Below are positions 1-8,179 of a stretch of DNA of 64,000 nt, piece by piece; position 1 is the first letter of the stretch, and the number at the start of each line of letters is the position of its first letter. The position numbers and the translations under genes are program-made. A model generated the notes under the pieces. The model ran no database searches, was not told where the DNA came from, and saw only the letters and a list, made by a program, of their open reading frames with translations. This DNA comes from Poriferisodalis sp965208925 (lineage in GTDB: Bacteria > Actinomycetota > Acidimicrobiia > Acidimicrobiales > Poriferisodalaceae), in assembly GCF_965208925.1 (NCBI RefSeq), contig NZ_OZ242364.1, positions 2,852,001 to 2,916,000 of the forward strand, read 5' to 3'.

Positions 1-309
1 TACTTGAGCGCCGGTCTCGAGGCGACCACCGCGAACAGCATGGTCGATGCCGATGCGCTGAAGACCCGGCTCAGCCAGGTGGCCAGCGCCGGATACGTCT
101 GGGTGTACGAGGAGTTCGCCATCGGGATCAACTCGGTGGCTGCGCCGGTATTGAACGAGGAGGGAGCGGTGGTGGCGGCATTGCACGTTCACGGCCCGGC
201 CTACCGTTTTCCCGATCCGAACAGCACCCACGACATCGGCCTGGTGCTCATCGAGGCCGCGTCGAACCTGGCCGAGCACCTGGCCGGACGGGCGCCGCTG
301 CCGGTATAG
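1..309 (+). CDS. IclR-family transcriptional regulator, C-terminal fragment
   Basis: The reading frame is open from the first base, so the N-terminal winged-helix DNA-binding part lies outside the window. About 102 residues of the effector-binding domain are visible, with the family's typical end: GYVWVYEEFAIGINSVAAPV, then a conserved VVAALHVHGP strand and a final amphipathic helix. IclR regulators bind small metabolites and control nearby catabolic genes. The gene converges on the etfB-etfA operon with a 9-base gap. The repeat array at 4751-4804 resembles IclR operators, so this protein may control the demethylation genes. That link is inference. Confidence 0.8.
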   Translation, partial: YLSAGLEATTANSMVDADALKTRLSQVASAGYVWVYEEFAIGINSVAAPVLNEEGAVVAALHVHGPAYRFPDPNSTHDIGLVLIEAASNLAEHLAGRAPLPV

Positions 310-318
310 CCCGGGCGT

Positions 319-1362
319 TCAGCTGGGGCGGTCGCGCCGCCGCCGGATCTCGTCGCAGATCGCGGGCACGACCTCGTGCAGGTCAGCAATGACGGCGTAG
401 CCCGCCTTGGCGACCATGTTGGCCTCCGGGTCGATGTTGATCGCCAGGATGTTCTTCGAGCCCATGGCGCCGACCCAATGCTGGATCGCGCCCGAGATGC
501 CGCAGGCAATGTAGATCTCCGGGGCGATTCGGGTGCCGGTCTGTCCGACCTGGTCTGCGTGCGAGCGCCAGCCATTGTTCGTCACCGCTCGCGAGCAGCC
601 GACGCGGCCGCCGAGCAGATCTGCAAGCTCTTCGAGCGGGGCGAACCCGTCTGCTGAGCCGACGCCTCGGCCGCCCGACACCACGACCGGCGCAGTGGAC
701 AGCGTGATGCCCTCGGTGAGCGTCACCCGATCGCGGACCAGGGTCTGCTGCACTTCAGGCCCCAAGTCGGGCTCGAAATCGGCAACGGCCGATGGAAGGG
801 GACCGTCCTCGCGTGGCTCCGCCTCGATGGAGTGCTGCGCAATGGTGAGCAGCGGCAGGGTTGAGGTGAGGGTCACGTCCTCGAACAGCGAGCCGCCCCA
901 CTGGATGCGGGTGATATGCCATGCCTCGCCGGCTGCGAGATCAATCGACGCATCGGCCGGCGAGCCTGTGGGCGACACGTGCACGCAATTGGCCACGAGC
1001 GGGAGGTCGGCGCGGGCAGCGAGCTGGGCCATGACCTCGGCACCCCGATCGGTGCTTGCTGCAACCACGGCAAGAGGTGCCGCAGTCTCGACGAACCTTG
1101 CGAGCGCTGCACCCCAGGCGTCTGGTCCGTAGTCGGCCAGGAACGGATGGCGTCCGCAATGCACCGCAGCGGCGCCGTAGGCGGCACAGCTGGCAACGAG
1201 GTCAGCGCCATGCGCATCGAACAGGTCGTCGTCGCCCAGGATGACGGCATCGAGGTCGGCATGCAGGTCCGCGGCGAGCGCGCGGGCCACAGTCAGGGCT
1301 TCCAGGGCACCGCCTGAGGGGACACCACGGTCGTGGTCGACCAAGACAGCGATGCCGCTCAC
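319..1362 (-). CDS. etfA: Electron transfer flavoprotein alpha subunit
   Basis: 347 residues, the usual length for EtfA/FixB. The C-terminal FAD-binding domain is clear: GGRGVGSADGF, then GCSRAVTNNGW, QVGQTGTRIAPEIYIACGIS, GAIQHWVGAM and INIDPEANM. With EtfB it forms the soluble FAD/AMP heterodimer that accepts electrons from dehydrogenases and passes them to ETF:quinone oxidoreductase. The start is GTG at 1362, which overlaps the etfB stop by four bases (GTGA) and suggests translational coupling. As the last gene of the flavoenzyme-etfB-etfA operon it is probably the dedicated electron acceptor for the dehydrogenase. Confidence 0.95.
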   Translation of the reverse strand: MSGIAVLVDHDRGVPSGGALEALTVARALAADLHADLDAVILGDDDLFDAHGADLVASCAAYGAAAVHCGRHPFLADYGPDAWGAALARFVETAAPLAVVAASTDRGAEVMAQLAARADLPLVANCVHVSPTGSPADASIDLAAGEAWHITRIQWGGSLFEDVTLTSTLPLLTIAQHSIEAEPREDGPLPSAVADFEPDLGPEVQQTLVRDRVTLTEGITLSTAPVVVSGGRGVGSADGFAPLEELADLLGGRVGCSRAVTNNGWRSHADQVGQTGTRIAPEIYIACGISGAIQHWVGAMGSKNILAINIDPEANMVAKAGYAVIADLHEVVPAICDEIRRRRDRPS

Positions 1363-2141
1363 AGCACGCCCAACTCGTCCAGCAGGTCCACCACCGCGGG
1401 TGCCGCCGCGGCACTGTCGCCGAGCTGCACCGTGGTGCTGGCACGCTCGGGCGGGCGATGCAGCCGAATCCGCGACTGCCCGCCGGAGTCAGCATCGGCA
1501 GCGCAGTCGAGCACCTGGATCTGGGCCTTGCGCGAGGCGAGGCGTCCTTTCATGGTCGGGTAGCGAGGCAGGTTGATGCCTTCCTTGACACCGAGCGCGC
1601 AGGGAGCCTCGAGCTCGTACACCTCGTAGCCGGCATCGGTCTCGCGGCGCGCGACGAATCCCCGCTCATGGGGGTCAATGTCCTTGATGCCGTTCACGAT
1701 CGGTCGTCCGAGCGCACGCGCGACCCGGATGCCGACCTGGAAGTTGCCCCCGTCAGCAGATTCATTGCCGAACAGGATCAGGTCGAACTGCCCTCCGGCG
1801 GCCTCAAGTTGCCGCACAGCGGAGGTGATCGCGACTGCTGTTCGCTGAGGATCCCAGTCGAGCCCGCCGTCGGCGATCACCAGTGCGAATTCGCTGCCGC
1901 CGACGCTGGCCGCATAGCGCAGCTGCTCAGTGGATGCCTCGGGACCCAGCGTGAGCACCACGACGGCATGGTTGTCGCCGTCAAGCCGCTCGACGATCTG
2001 GGCGGCCTCCTCCAACGCGCATTCTTCGTGCGGGCTGGTGGTGAAGCCCAGGTGGGCAGTATCGACCTGCTGGCCATCATCGGTGACGTTGATGCGCGAG
2101 CCGACAGCAGGCACTCGCTTCACGCAGACCAGGATGCGCAC
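1359..2141 (-). CDS. etfB: Electron transfer flavoprotein beta subunit
   Basis: 260 residues, normal for EtfB. It starts MRILVCVKRVPAVGSRINVT, the characteristic N-terminal strand, and contains LILFGNESADGGNFQVGIRV and the RYPTMKGRLASRKAQI segment typical of the beta subunit, which binds AMP. It begins ten bases after the stop of the dehydrogenase gene and overlaps etfA by four bases, so the three genes are very likely one transcript. Dimethylglycine and sarcosine dehydrogenases are known ETF-dependent enzymes, which fits this linkage. Confidence 0.95.
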   Translation of the reverse strand: MRILVCVKRVPAVGSRINVTDDGQQVDTAHLGFTTSPHEECALEEAAQIVERLDGDNHAVVVLTLGPEASTEQLRYAASVGGSEFALVIADGGLDWDPQRTAVAITSAVRQLEAAGGQFDLILFGNESADGGNFQVGIRVARALGRPIVNGIKDIDPHERGFVARRETDAGYEVYELEAPCALGVKEGINLPRYPTMKGRLASRKAQIQVLDCAADADSGGQSRIRLHRPPERASTTVQLGDSAAAAPAVVDLLDELGVL

Positions 2142-2151
2142 CGGCGCGCCC

Positions 2152-4674
2152 TCAGGCCTTCATGCGGCTGTCGTCGGGATCGAACAGCGCGAGATTCGCA
2201 CCTGTCGCCGCCACCGCGACCGGGTACTGCTCATGTTGGTACATGACCGACAGCTCAGTGCCCACAGCGGCCAGCTCGGGCGGCAGGTAGGCCATGGCCA
2301 GGTAGGCGCCGAGAGATGGGGCGTTGCCCGCAGTGGTGATGCGGCTGACCCTGCCGTGCGAGTCAACGATCCGCTCCCCCGCTGGCGTCAGCACCGGCTC
2401 GTTGCCTGCCCCCATCGGGAAGCGGTCGTAGCCCTCAGCACAGCGCAGGCTCTCGAAGTGCAGCATGGCGAGCTGGGCCGCGGGTGGCGCCTCCCGGGCT
2501 GCCAGGTAGGACTCCTTGCCGATGAAATCGGCAGCCTTCACCCGTGGCCGGGCCAGGCCCGCTTCGACCGGGTTGTAGTCGCTCTCGAGCTCGGCGCCCA
2601 TGAGCCGGTAGCCCTTCTCGAGTCGACCGGTCGTGCCGTACACCCCGGCACCGACCGGCCTCAGGTTGTAGTCCCGCCCGGCCTGTGTGATGGCGTCCCA
2701 CAGAGCCAGCCCGGCGCTCGTGGGGCAGTAGATCTCGAAGCCTGCATCGCCCACGTAGGAGATGCGGAACATCTGCACCGGGATCCCCGAGAGCAGCCCA
2801 TCGCGCACCTGGCCATAGCCGAAGGCCGCCTGGGACAGGTCGGTCTCGGTCAGCGTCTGGAGCAGCGCGACGGCGTTGGGACCCCACACGCCGTAGGTGG
2901 CAAGCGCCTCGGTGCGGTTCTCGAAGTGCACGCCGTCGGCGGGCAGGTTGTGGCGGAACCAGTACTCGTCACGACCGCCGTCGAATGCGCCGGTGGCAAT
3001 GCGGAAACGGTCCTCGGACAGGCGCACGATGGTGAGGTCGGAACGGAAACCGCCGTCGGCGGTGAGCACCGGGGTGTAGATCGAGCGCCCGACGGGCAGG
3101 TCGCACTTGTTGACCACCATCTTCTCGATGTAGGGCACCACGCCTCGGCCTGACACCTCGAACACCTGGAACGGCGAGATGTCCACCAGCCCGCAGTGCT
3201 CCCGCAGGTGCAGGTGCTCGGCGTCGGTGATCGGACTCCACCAGCGGGCGTCCCATTCGTGCGTGCGGCCGGCGATGCCGTAGTGCCCGACGAGATCGGC
3301 ATTCGATTCATACCAGTGCGGTCGTTCCCAGCCGCCGGCTTCGAAATAGAAGGCCCCCAGATCGTCGGTGCGGGCCTTGGCGGGTCCGCAGGTCAGGTTG
3401 CGACGCGTCGCCCACTGCTCTCGGGGATGCACGATGCCGTAGGTCTTGTTGAAATGCTCGTCGGCACGGGTCTCGATGTGGATGACGTTGCGGTCCTGGG
3501 GGTAGAAGCGCGTGACATCGGAGCCGTGAGGATCGGTGAGGCGGGGGTAGCCGTGAGTCATCCATTCGGCCATCAGCCGGCCGACGCCGGGGCCCTCTTT
3601 CACCCACACTGCCGCAACAGACCAGAGGTTCTCCACTTCGACAGCAGGGCCGAGGACCGGGGCGGCATCGGGTGTCAGCGAGAGCAGGCCGTTGATGGCG
3701 TACTTGATCTCGCCGTCGCCGAGGAACTCCATCAGCTCGATGGCTTGCTCGAGCTGTTCGTCGAAGTCATCGGGCGTGAACGGCATCTCGGTCGGGCTGA
3801 GGGCTGCCTCCTCATTCGAGGGGATGTCCTCGACCCGGTGCAGGATCGGCCGATGGGCGTAGCTGCCCACCTCCATCGATCCTGCCGATTGGCGCTCGTA
3901 ACAGAAGGTGTCCATGTCCCGCACGATCGGATAGGCCAGCTCCTGGTTCGTCTCGACGAGAACGTCGAACGGGCCGACGTCGACCATCTGGTGGACGGCA
4001 GGCGTCAGCGGGATGGTGGCGCCGGCCATCTGGGCGAGCTTGGGACTCCAGACGCCGCAGGCGATCGCCACCGTGTCGCACTCGATGCGGCCCCGGTCGG
4101 TGACCACTGCGGAGATGCGGGGGCGGTTCGGTCCGGCCACGGTCTCGATGTCGAGCACTTCGGTGTTGGCGAACGTCTGCAAGTGCCCCGCATCGGTGGC
4201 CCGCCGGCGCATCTGTGTGCCCGTCTCCAGTGAGTCCACGGCCGAGACGCTCGGCGTGTAGAAGCCGCCCAAGATGACATCTGGGTCGATGAACGGCACC
4301 ATCTCGACGACCTCGCCGACCGTGAGCAGCCTCGCTTCGATGCCCCAGCACGTTGCTGAAGTCATGCGGCGCCGGAATTCCTCCATGCGCTCGGGGCTGC
4401 GTGCCACTTCGATGCCGCCGCACGTGTTCTGCAAACCGAGTGCCTCGTACTGGCGCTGGCTGTCGACGGTGAGATCGACGATCTCCTTGGAGTGATCGAC
4501 GGGAAAGATGAAGTTCGACGCGTGGCCGGTGGATCCGCCAGGATTGGGCAGCGGGCCCTTGTCGACGAGCACGATGTCGGTCCAGCCGAGATCGCTGAGA
4601 TGGCCGACCAGGCAGTTGCCGACGATGCCTGCACCGATGACGACACAATCTGCCCGCGCCGGGAAGTCACTCAT
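2152..4674 (-). CDS. Dimethylglycine/sarcosine dehydrogenase-like flavoenzyme with GcvT-type THF domain
   Basis: 840 residues, close to the length of dimethylglycine dehydrogenases. The N-terminal half is a DAO-type FAD domain with the dinucleotide motif VVIGAGIVGNC. GSTGHASNF follows, where the His matches the position that carries covalent FAD in DMGDH. The C-terminal half (about 430-840) is a GcvT/aminomethyltransferase fold, which takes the methyl-derived carbon onto tetrahydrofolate. The predicted reaction is oxidative N-demethylation yielding 5,10-methylene-THF, with electrons to ETF. The ATG at 4674 is preferred because a GGGGG stretch lies about 9 bases upstream; the in-frame ATG at 4683 abuts that stretch. 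The exact substrate (dimethylglycine, sarcosine or another N-methyl amine) cannot be read from the sequence. Confidence 0.85.
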   Translation of the reverse strand: MSDFPARADCVVIGAGIVGNCLVGHLSDLGWTDIVLVDKGPLPNPGGSTGHASNFIFPVDHSKEIVDLTVDSQRQYEALGLQNTCGGIEVARSPERMEEFRRRMTSATCWGIEARLLTVGEVVEMVPFIDPDVILGGFYTPSVSAVDSLETGTQMRRRATDAGHLQTFANTEVLDIETVAGPNRPRISAVVTDRGRIECDTVAIACGVWSPKLAQMAGATIPLTPAVHQMVDVGPFDVLVETNQELAYPIVRDMDTFCYERQSAGSMEVGSYAHRPILHRVEDIPSNEEAALSPTEMPFTPDDFDEQLEQAIELMEFLGDGEIKYAINGLLSLTPDAAPVLGPAVEVENLWSVAAVWVKEGPGVGRLMAEWMTHGYPRLTDPHGSDVTRFYPQDRNVIHIETRADEHFNKTYGIVHPREQWATRRNLTCGPAKARTDDLGAFYFEAGGWERPHWYESNADLVGHYGIAGRTHEWDARWWSPITDAEHLHLREHCGLVDISPFQVFEVSGRGVVPYIEKMVVNKCDLPVGRSIYTPVLTADGGFRSDLTIVRLSEDRFRIATGAFDGGRDEYWFRHNLPADGVHFENRTEALATYGVWGPNAVALLQTLTETDLSQAAFGYGQVRDGLLSGIPVQMFRISYVGDAGFEIYCPTSAGLALWDAITQAGRDYNLRPVGAGVYGTTGRLEKGYRLMGAELESDYNPVEAGLARPRVKAADFIGKESYLAAREAPPAAQLAMLHFESLRCAEGYDRFPMGAGNEPVLTPAGERIVDSHGRVSRITTAGNAPSLGAYLAMAYLPPELAAVGTELSVMYQHEQYPVAVAATGANLALFDPDDSRMKA

Positions 4675-4750
4675 AGCTCGCATCCCCCACTGTTGCCGGT
4701 CGACAGCATGCCGCAGCAGGGCTGCCGCATATCGCTGTTATGGATCAATG

Positions 4751-4804
4751 CTGTTCTGTATGATGGAACAGTTCCACTCAGCGGAACAGCAATTAGGGGA
4801 ACAG
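4751..4804. promoter_or_regulatory. Operator-like repeat array in a divergent promoter region
   Basis: The region between the dehydrogenase and fhs has GGAACAG at 4765-4771, 4783-4789 and 4798-4804, with an inverted CTGTTC at 4751-4756. The element TGGAACAGTTCCA at 4764-4776 is a perfect inverted repeat around one central base, and GTTCC/GGAAC at 4771-4787 forms a second one. E. coli IclR recognises a TGGAA/TTCCA-type palindrome, so an IclR-family protein is a reasonable candidate, and the partial IclR gene at 1-309 is nearby. Binding is inferred. Confidence 0.55.
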
Positions 4805-4907
4805 TAGCCGAACGACCTGGCAATTGACGACATCGAATCGGTGGCACAGCGGTGTCACAGGGTTCTGGCAGGGTGTAGAGGGCTCGATACGTGCGGGGGT
4901 GCACGGC

Positions 4908-6617
4908 ATGGCAACAACAGGCGGATTTCCAAGCGATCTCGAGATTGCATCGGCTGCGCAGATCCGGCCGCTGACCGAGATCGCGGACGAGGCGGGCATC
5001 CCGCAGGACTACCTGGAGCTGTACGGCACCGGCGTGGCCAAGGTCAAGCTGGAGGCCGTCGAGGCCATGGCTGACCGGCCCCGCGGACGCTACGTGGTGG
5101 TGACGGCCATCACCCCGACGCCGCTCGGCGAGGGCAAGACGACCACCACGGTGGGTCTCGGGCAGGCGTTCGGACACATCGGGCGCACCGCCACCATCGC
5201 CATCCGGCAGCCGTCAATGGGTCCCACGTTCGGCATCAAGGGCGGTGCTGCCGGCGGCGGCTACAGCCAGGTAGTGCCGATGGACCTGTTCAACCTGCAT
5301 CTCACTGGCGACATGCATGCCGTGACCGCCGCGCACAATCTCTGCGCAGCGATGCTGGATGCTCACCTGTACCACGGCAACGAGGCCGGATTCGACATCC
5401 ACAACATCACCTGGCGGCGGGTGCTCGATGTCAACGATCGGGCCTTGCGCAACATCACGATTGGATTGGGCGGCCGCCTCGACGGCATCCCGCGCGAGTC
5501 GGGCTTCGACATCACCGCTGCCTCGGAGGTGATGGCGACGCTCGCGCTGTGCACTTCCATGTCAGACCTGCGCGCCCGGCTCGGCCGCATCGTGCTGGGC
5601 TATACCAAGGGCGGCGAGCCGGTGACCGCAGAGGACACCGGCGCTGCCGGGTCGATGGCGGTGCTCCTGCGCGAGGCCATCAAACCGAACCTCATGCAGA
5701 CTTTGGAAGGTTCCCCTGCTCTCGTGCACACGGGCCCCTTCGGCAACATCGCGACCGGCAATTCCTCGATCGTCGCCGACCAGATCGGCATCGGCACGTC
5801 CGACTTCCTGCTCACCGAGGCCGGGTTCGGTGCCGACATGGGCGCAGAGCGATTCTTCAACATCAAGTGCCGGTACTCGGGGGTCTCGCCCGATGCCGCT
5901 GTGATCGTGGCGACCGTGCGTGGCCTCAAAGCTCACTCGGGCAAGCACCGGATCGTGGCCGGGCGACCGCTGCCGCCGGCCCTTCTCGAGGCCAACCCGG
6001 AGGAGGTGCACGCCGGCGGCGACAACCTCCGCAAACAGCTCGAGAACGTACGGATGCACGGTGTCTCGCCAGTGGTGGCGATCAACCAATTCCCTGGCGA
6101 CCATGAGACCGACCTCGCCGCCATCGCCGAGATCGCCGCCGAGTACGGTGCCCGTTCGGCCCGCTGCACCCACTTTGCCGACGGCGGCGCCGGCGCGGCC
6201 GACCTTGCCGAAGCCGTGGCCGAAGCGGCCGACGAGCCGACGGACTTCTCGGTGCTGTACCCCGACGACATGTCGCTGCGCGACAAGATCCGGGCCGTCG
6301 CGACCAACGTGTACGGCGCCGACGATGTGAGCTACACCGCCCGGGCGAACCGCGAGATCGACGGCTACGAGCGCAATGGCTTCGGGAACCTGCCGGTGTG
6401 CATCGCCAAGACCCACCTGTCGATCTCGTCGGATGCCTCGCTCAAGGGCGCCCCGACGGGCTGGACACTGCCAGTGCGTGAGGTGCGGGCGTCGGTCGGT
6501 GCCGGGTTCGTGTACCCGATCTGCGGCGACATGCGCACGATGCCCGGTCTAGGACGTGACCCCGCAGCCCGCCACATCGACCTGGATGCCGGCGGCGATA
6601 TCGTCGGCCTGAGCTGA
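4908..6617 (+). CDS. fhs: Formate--tetrahydrofolate ligase
   Basis: 569 residues from the ATG at 4908, close to the family's usual 555-560; a longer frame from TTG at 4824 would add 28 unconserved residues. GGGGG at 4895-4899 is a plausible ribosome site. The nucleotide-binding loop TPLGEGKTTTTVGLGQA is clear, with MGPTFGIKGGAAGGGYSQV and LTGDMHAVTAAHNL following. The enzyme interconverts formate + ATP + THF with 10-formyl-THF + ADP. Beside a demethylase it could run in reverse and recover ATP while releasing formate. It is followed closely by the MetF-like reductase and is divergent from the dehydrogenase operon. Confidence 0.96.
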   Translation: MATTGGFPSDLEIASAAQIRPLTEIADEAGIPQDYLELYGTGVAKVKLEAVEAMADRPRGRYVVVTAITPTPLGEGKTTTTVGLGQAFGHIGRTATIAIRQPSMGPTFGIKGGAAGGGYSQVVPMDLFNLHLTGDMHAVTAAHNLCAAMLDAHLYHGNEAGFDIHNITWRRVLDVNDRALRNITIGLGGRLDGIPRESGFDITAASEVMATLALCTSMSDLRARLGRIVLGYTKGGEPVTAEDTGAAGSMAVLLREAIKPNLMQTLEGSPALVHTGPFGNIATGNSSIVADQIGIGTSDFLLTEAGFGADMGAERFFNIKCRYSGVSPDAAVIVATVRGLKAHSGKHRIVAGRPLPPALLEANPEEVHAGGDNLRKQLENVRMHGVSPVVAINQFPGDHETDLAAIAEIAAEYGARSARCTHFADGGAGAADLAEAVAEAADEPTDFSVLYPDDMSLRDKIRAVATNVYGADDVSYTARANREIDGYERNGFGNLPVCIAKTHLSISSDASLKGAPTGWTLPVREVRASVGAGFVYPICGDMRTMPGLGRDPAARHIDLDAGGDIVGLS

Positions 6618-6629
6618 GCGGAGCAGTTG

Positions 6630-7505
6630 TTGCTGAAGGACGCCTCCGAGCTTCGTCGGCTGCTGCAGCACGCCCAATGGGAACTGATCCCGCTGCGCAA
6701 TCTGGCCGAGCAGCTGCCGCACCTACCGCCCCAATCACCGGTATCGGTGACCGCGTCGGCTTCCAAAACGCTCGAGGACACGCTGGATCTGACTGCTGAG
6801 CTGTGTGCATTGGGCCATCGCCCGGTGCCCCATGTCGCAGCTCGCATGGTCGCCAGTCGGGATCATCTGGAAGAGCTGTTGGGCCGCATCGAATCGATGG
6901 GCCTCAGCGAGATATTCCTGGTCGGCGGTGATGTCACCTCCCCTGCCGGCCCGTTCGACAGCGCCGTCGGGCTGCTCGAGGCGCTACGCGAGGTCAACCA
7001 CTCGCTCACCCACATCGGAGTCACTTCGTACCCAGAGGGACATGCGCTCATCACCGATGCTGTGCTGCACGAAGCGCTGCACGTCAAGCAGGTGCTGCTC
7101 GCCGAGGCGGGCATTGAGGGCCACGCGGCCACCCAAATGTGCTTTCATCCCAAGGCCATCCTGGTCTGGCTGGCCGCCGAGCGTGACAGCGGATTCACCC
7201 TTCCCGTGCACCTGGGCATTCCCGGAGCGGTCGACCCGGCACGGTTGCTGCGGATCGGCACCCGCCTGGGAGTCGGGGCATCCCTGCGCTACCTGCGCAA
7301 GAACACCGGGGCCGTGGCCCGCATGCTGCGTCCTGGCGGCTACGACCCGAGCGGGTTGGTCGACCAGATCGCCCCTCATGCCGAGCGGCTCGCCATAGCC
7401 GGCCTGCACGTCTTCACCTTCAACGCGATCGCCGACACAGTCGCCTGGCGCGAGACGGCCCTCAACGGGATGCCCTCACGCCGCAAGCGAGCAAAGGGTC
7501 GCTGA
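6630..7505 (+). CDS. Methylenetetrahydrofolate reductase family protein
   Basis: About 291 residues in the TIM-barrel MetF family. Family features are PHVAARMVASRDHLEELLGR near residue 75, the IFLVGGDVTSPAGPF strand (flavin and folate region), GVTSYPEGHALI and a C-terminal LHVFTFNAIADT strand. It would reduce 5,10-methylene-THF to 5-methyl-THF or act oppositely. TTG codons at 6627 and 6630 are candidate starts; CGGAG at 6619-6623 favours 6630. It lies 12 bases after fhs and probably shares its transcript. With the demethylase and Fhs it covers three exits of the one-carbon pool. FolD, needed to join them, is not in the window. Confidence 0.85.
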   Translation: MLKDASELRRLLQHAQWELIPLRNLAEQLPHLPPQSPVSVTASASKTLEDTLDLTAELCALGHRPVPHVAARMVASRDHLEELLGRIESMGLSEIFLVGGDVTSPAGPFDSAVGLLEALREVNHSLTHIGVTSYPEGHALITDAVLHEALHVKQVLLAEAGIEGHAATQMCFHPKAILVWLAAERDSGFTLPVHLGIPGAVDPARLLRIGTRLGVGASLRYLRKNTGAVARMLRPGGYDPSGLVDQIAPHAERLAIAGLHVFTFNAIADTVAWRETALNGMPSRRKRAKGR

Positions 7506-7507
7506 CT

Positions 7508-8179
7508 TTGCCGGCGGGGCTGCTGGCCGCGCTCAAGATCGCCGTGCTCGCGATATTGGGCATTGCACATCGCGGGTACTGGCACGGGGGCATCGACATC
7601 ACGTACGTGGTCTTTGCCCTGTTCCTCTCGACCAATCTTGTGATCTGTTTCTGGGAGATCTGCCTTTACCTCCGGCGGGACTACATCGAGTCCCGTATTG
7701 CGTACTGGCAACAGCAACGGCTGCACAGCGGCAGGAGCCCGGCACTCGCATTCCTCATGGCCAGGGTTCCGCTGCGGTCAGCGTTCTCTCCGGACACTTG
7801 GGCCGACGTGTGGGCTGCCTATTCCGTATACGACGGTTCGTACGCCGATCGCCGCAGCTACGGATTCAACGTGGACGTGGGCAACGGCTTCGTCACGGCC
7901 ATACCCACGCTGATCCTGTACGCCGCATTCACGACGGAGTTCCTGTCGCCGCTTGCGGCAGGAATCCTCGGGATCATGTTCTTCTGGCAGTGGACATATG
8001 CGACGTCCATCTACCTGATGAGCTTCTTCGTTGCGAAGCGTCACCGAGACATCAGCAGGGGCGAGCTGTACGGCATGATTCTGGGATTCAACGCTCCCTG
8101 GATCCTGTGCCCGCTGTTCGGGCTGTATGTCTCCATCCGCCTGGTCGTCGAGGGCAGCTACGGCGTGTTCGGCGGTTGA
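7508..8179 (+). CDS. Multi-pass membrane protein, possibly EXPERA/EBP-like
   Basis: 223 residues with about five hydrophobic segments. It starts at TTG 7508, with AAAGGG at 7493-7498 as a likely ribosome site. The order of residues recalls the emopamil-binding (EXPERA) fold: a WADVWAAYSVYDGSYADRRSY stretch ahead of a TM segment, and a late NAPWILCPLFGLYVSIRLV helix like the asparagine-tryptophan-proline end of EBP proteins. This is pattern resemblance only and the function is unknown. It follows the MetF-like gene by two bases, so it may be transcribed with fhs. Its last 22 bases overlap the tail of the convergent MFS gene. Confidence 0.6.
   Translation: MPAGLLAALKIAVLAILGIAHRGYWHGGIDITYVVFALFLSTNLVICFWEICLYLRRDYIESRIAYWQQQRLHSGRSPALAFLMARVPLRSAFSPDTWADVWAAYSVYDGSYADRRSYGFNVDVGNGFVTAIPTLILYAAFTTEFLSPLAAGILGIMFFWQWTYATSIYLMSFFVAKRHRDISRGELYGMILGFNAPWILCPLFGLYVSIRLVVEGSYGVFGG

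Noticed and set aside
1930..3153. 407-codon open frame opposite the demethylase
   Set aside because: Antisense shadow typical of high-GC coding DNA; no family features.
4824..4907. 28-residue N-terminal extension of Fhs
   Set aside because: Not family-like and reads through the probable promoter; ATG 4908 gives the usual length.
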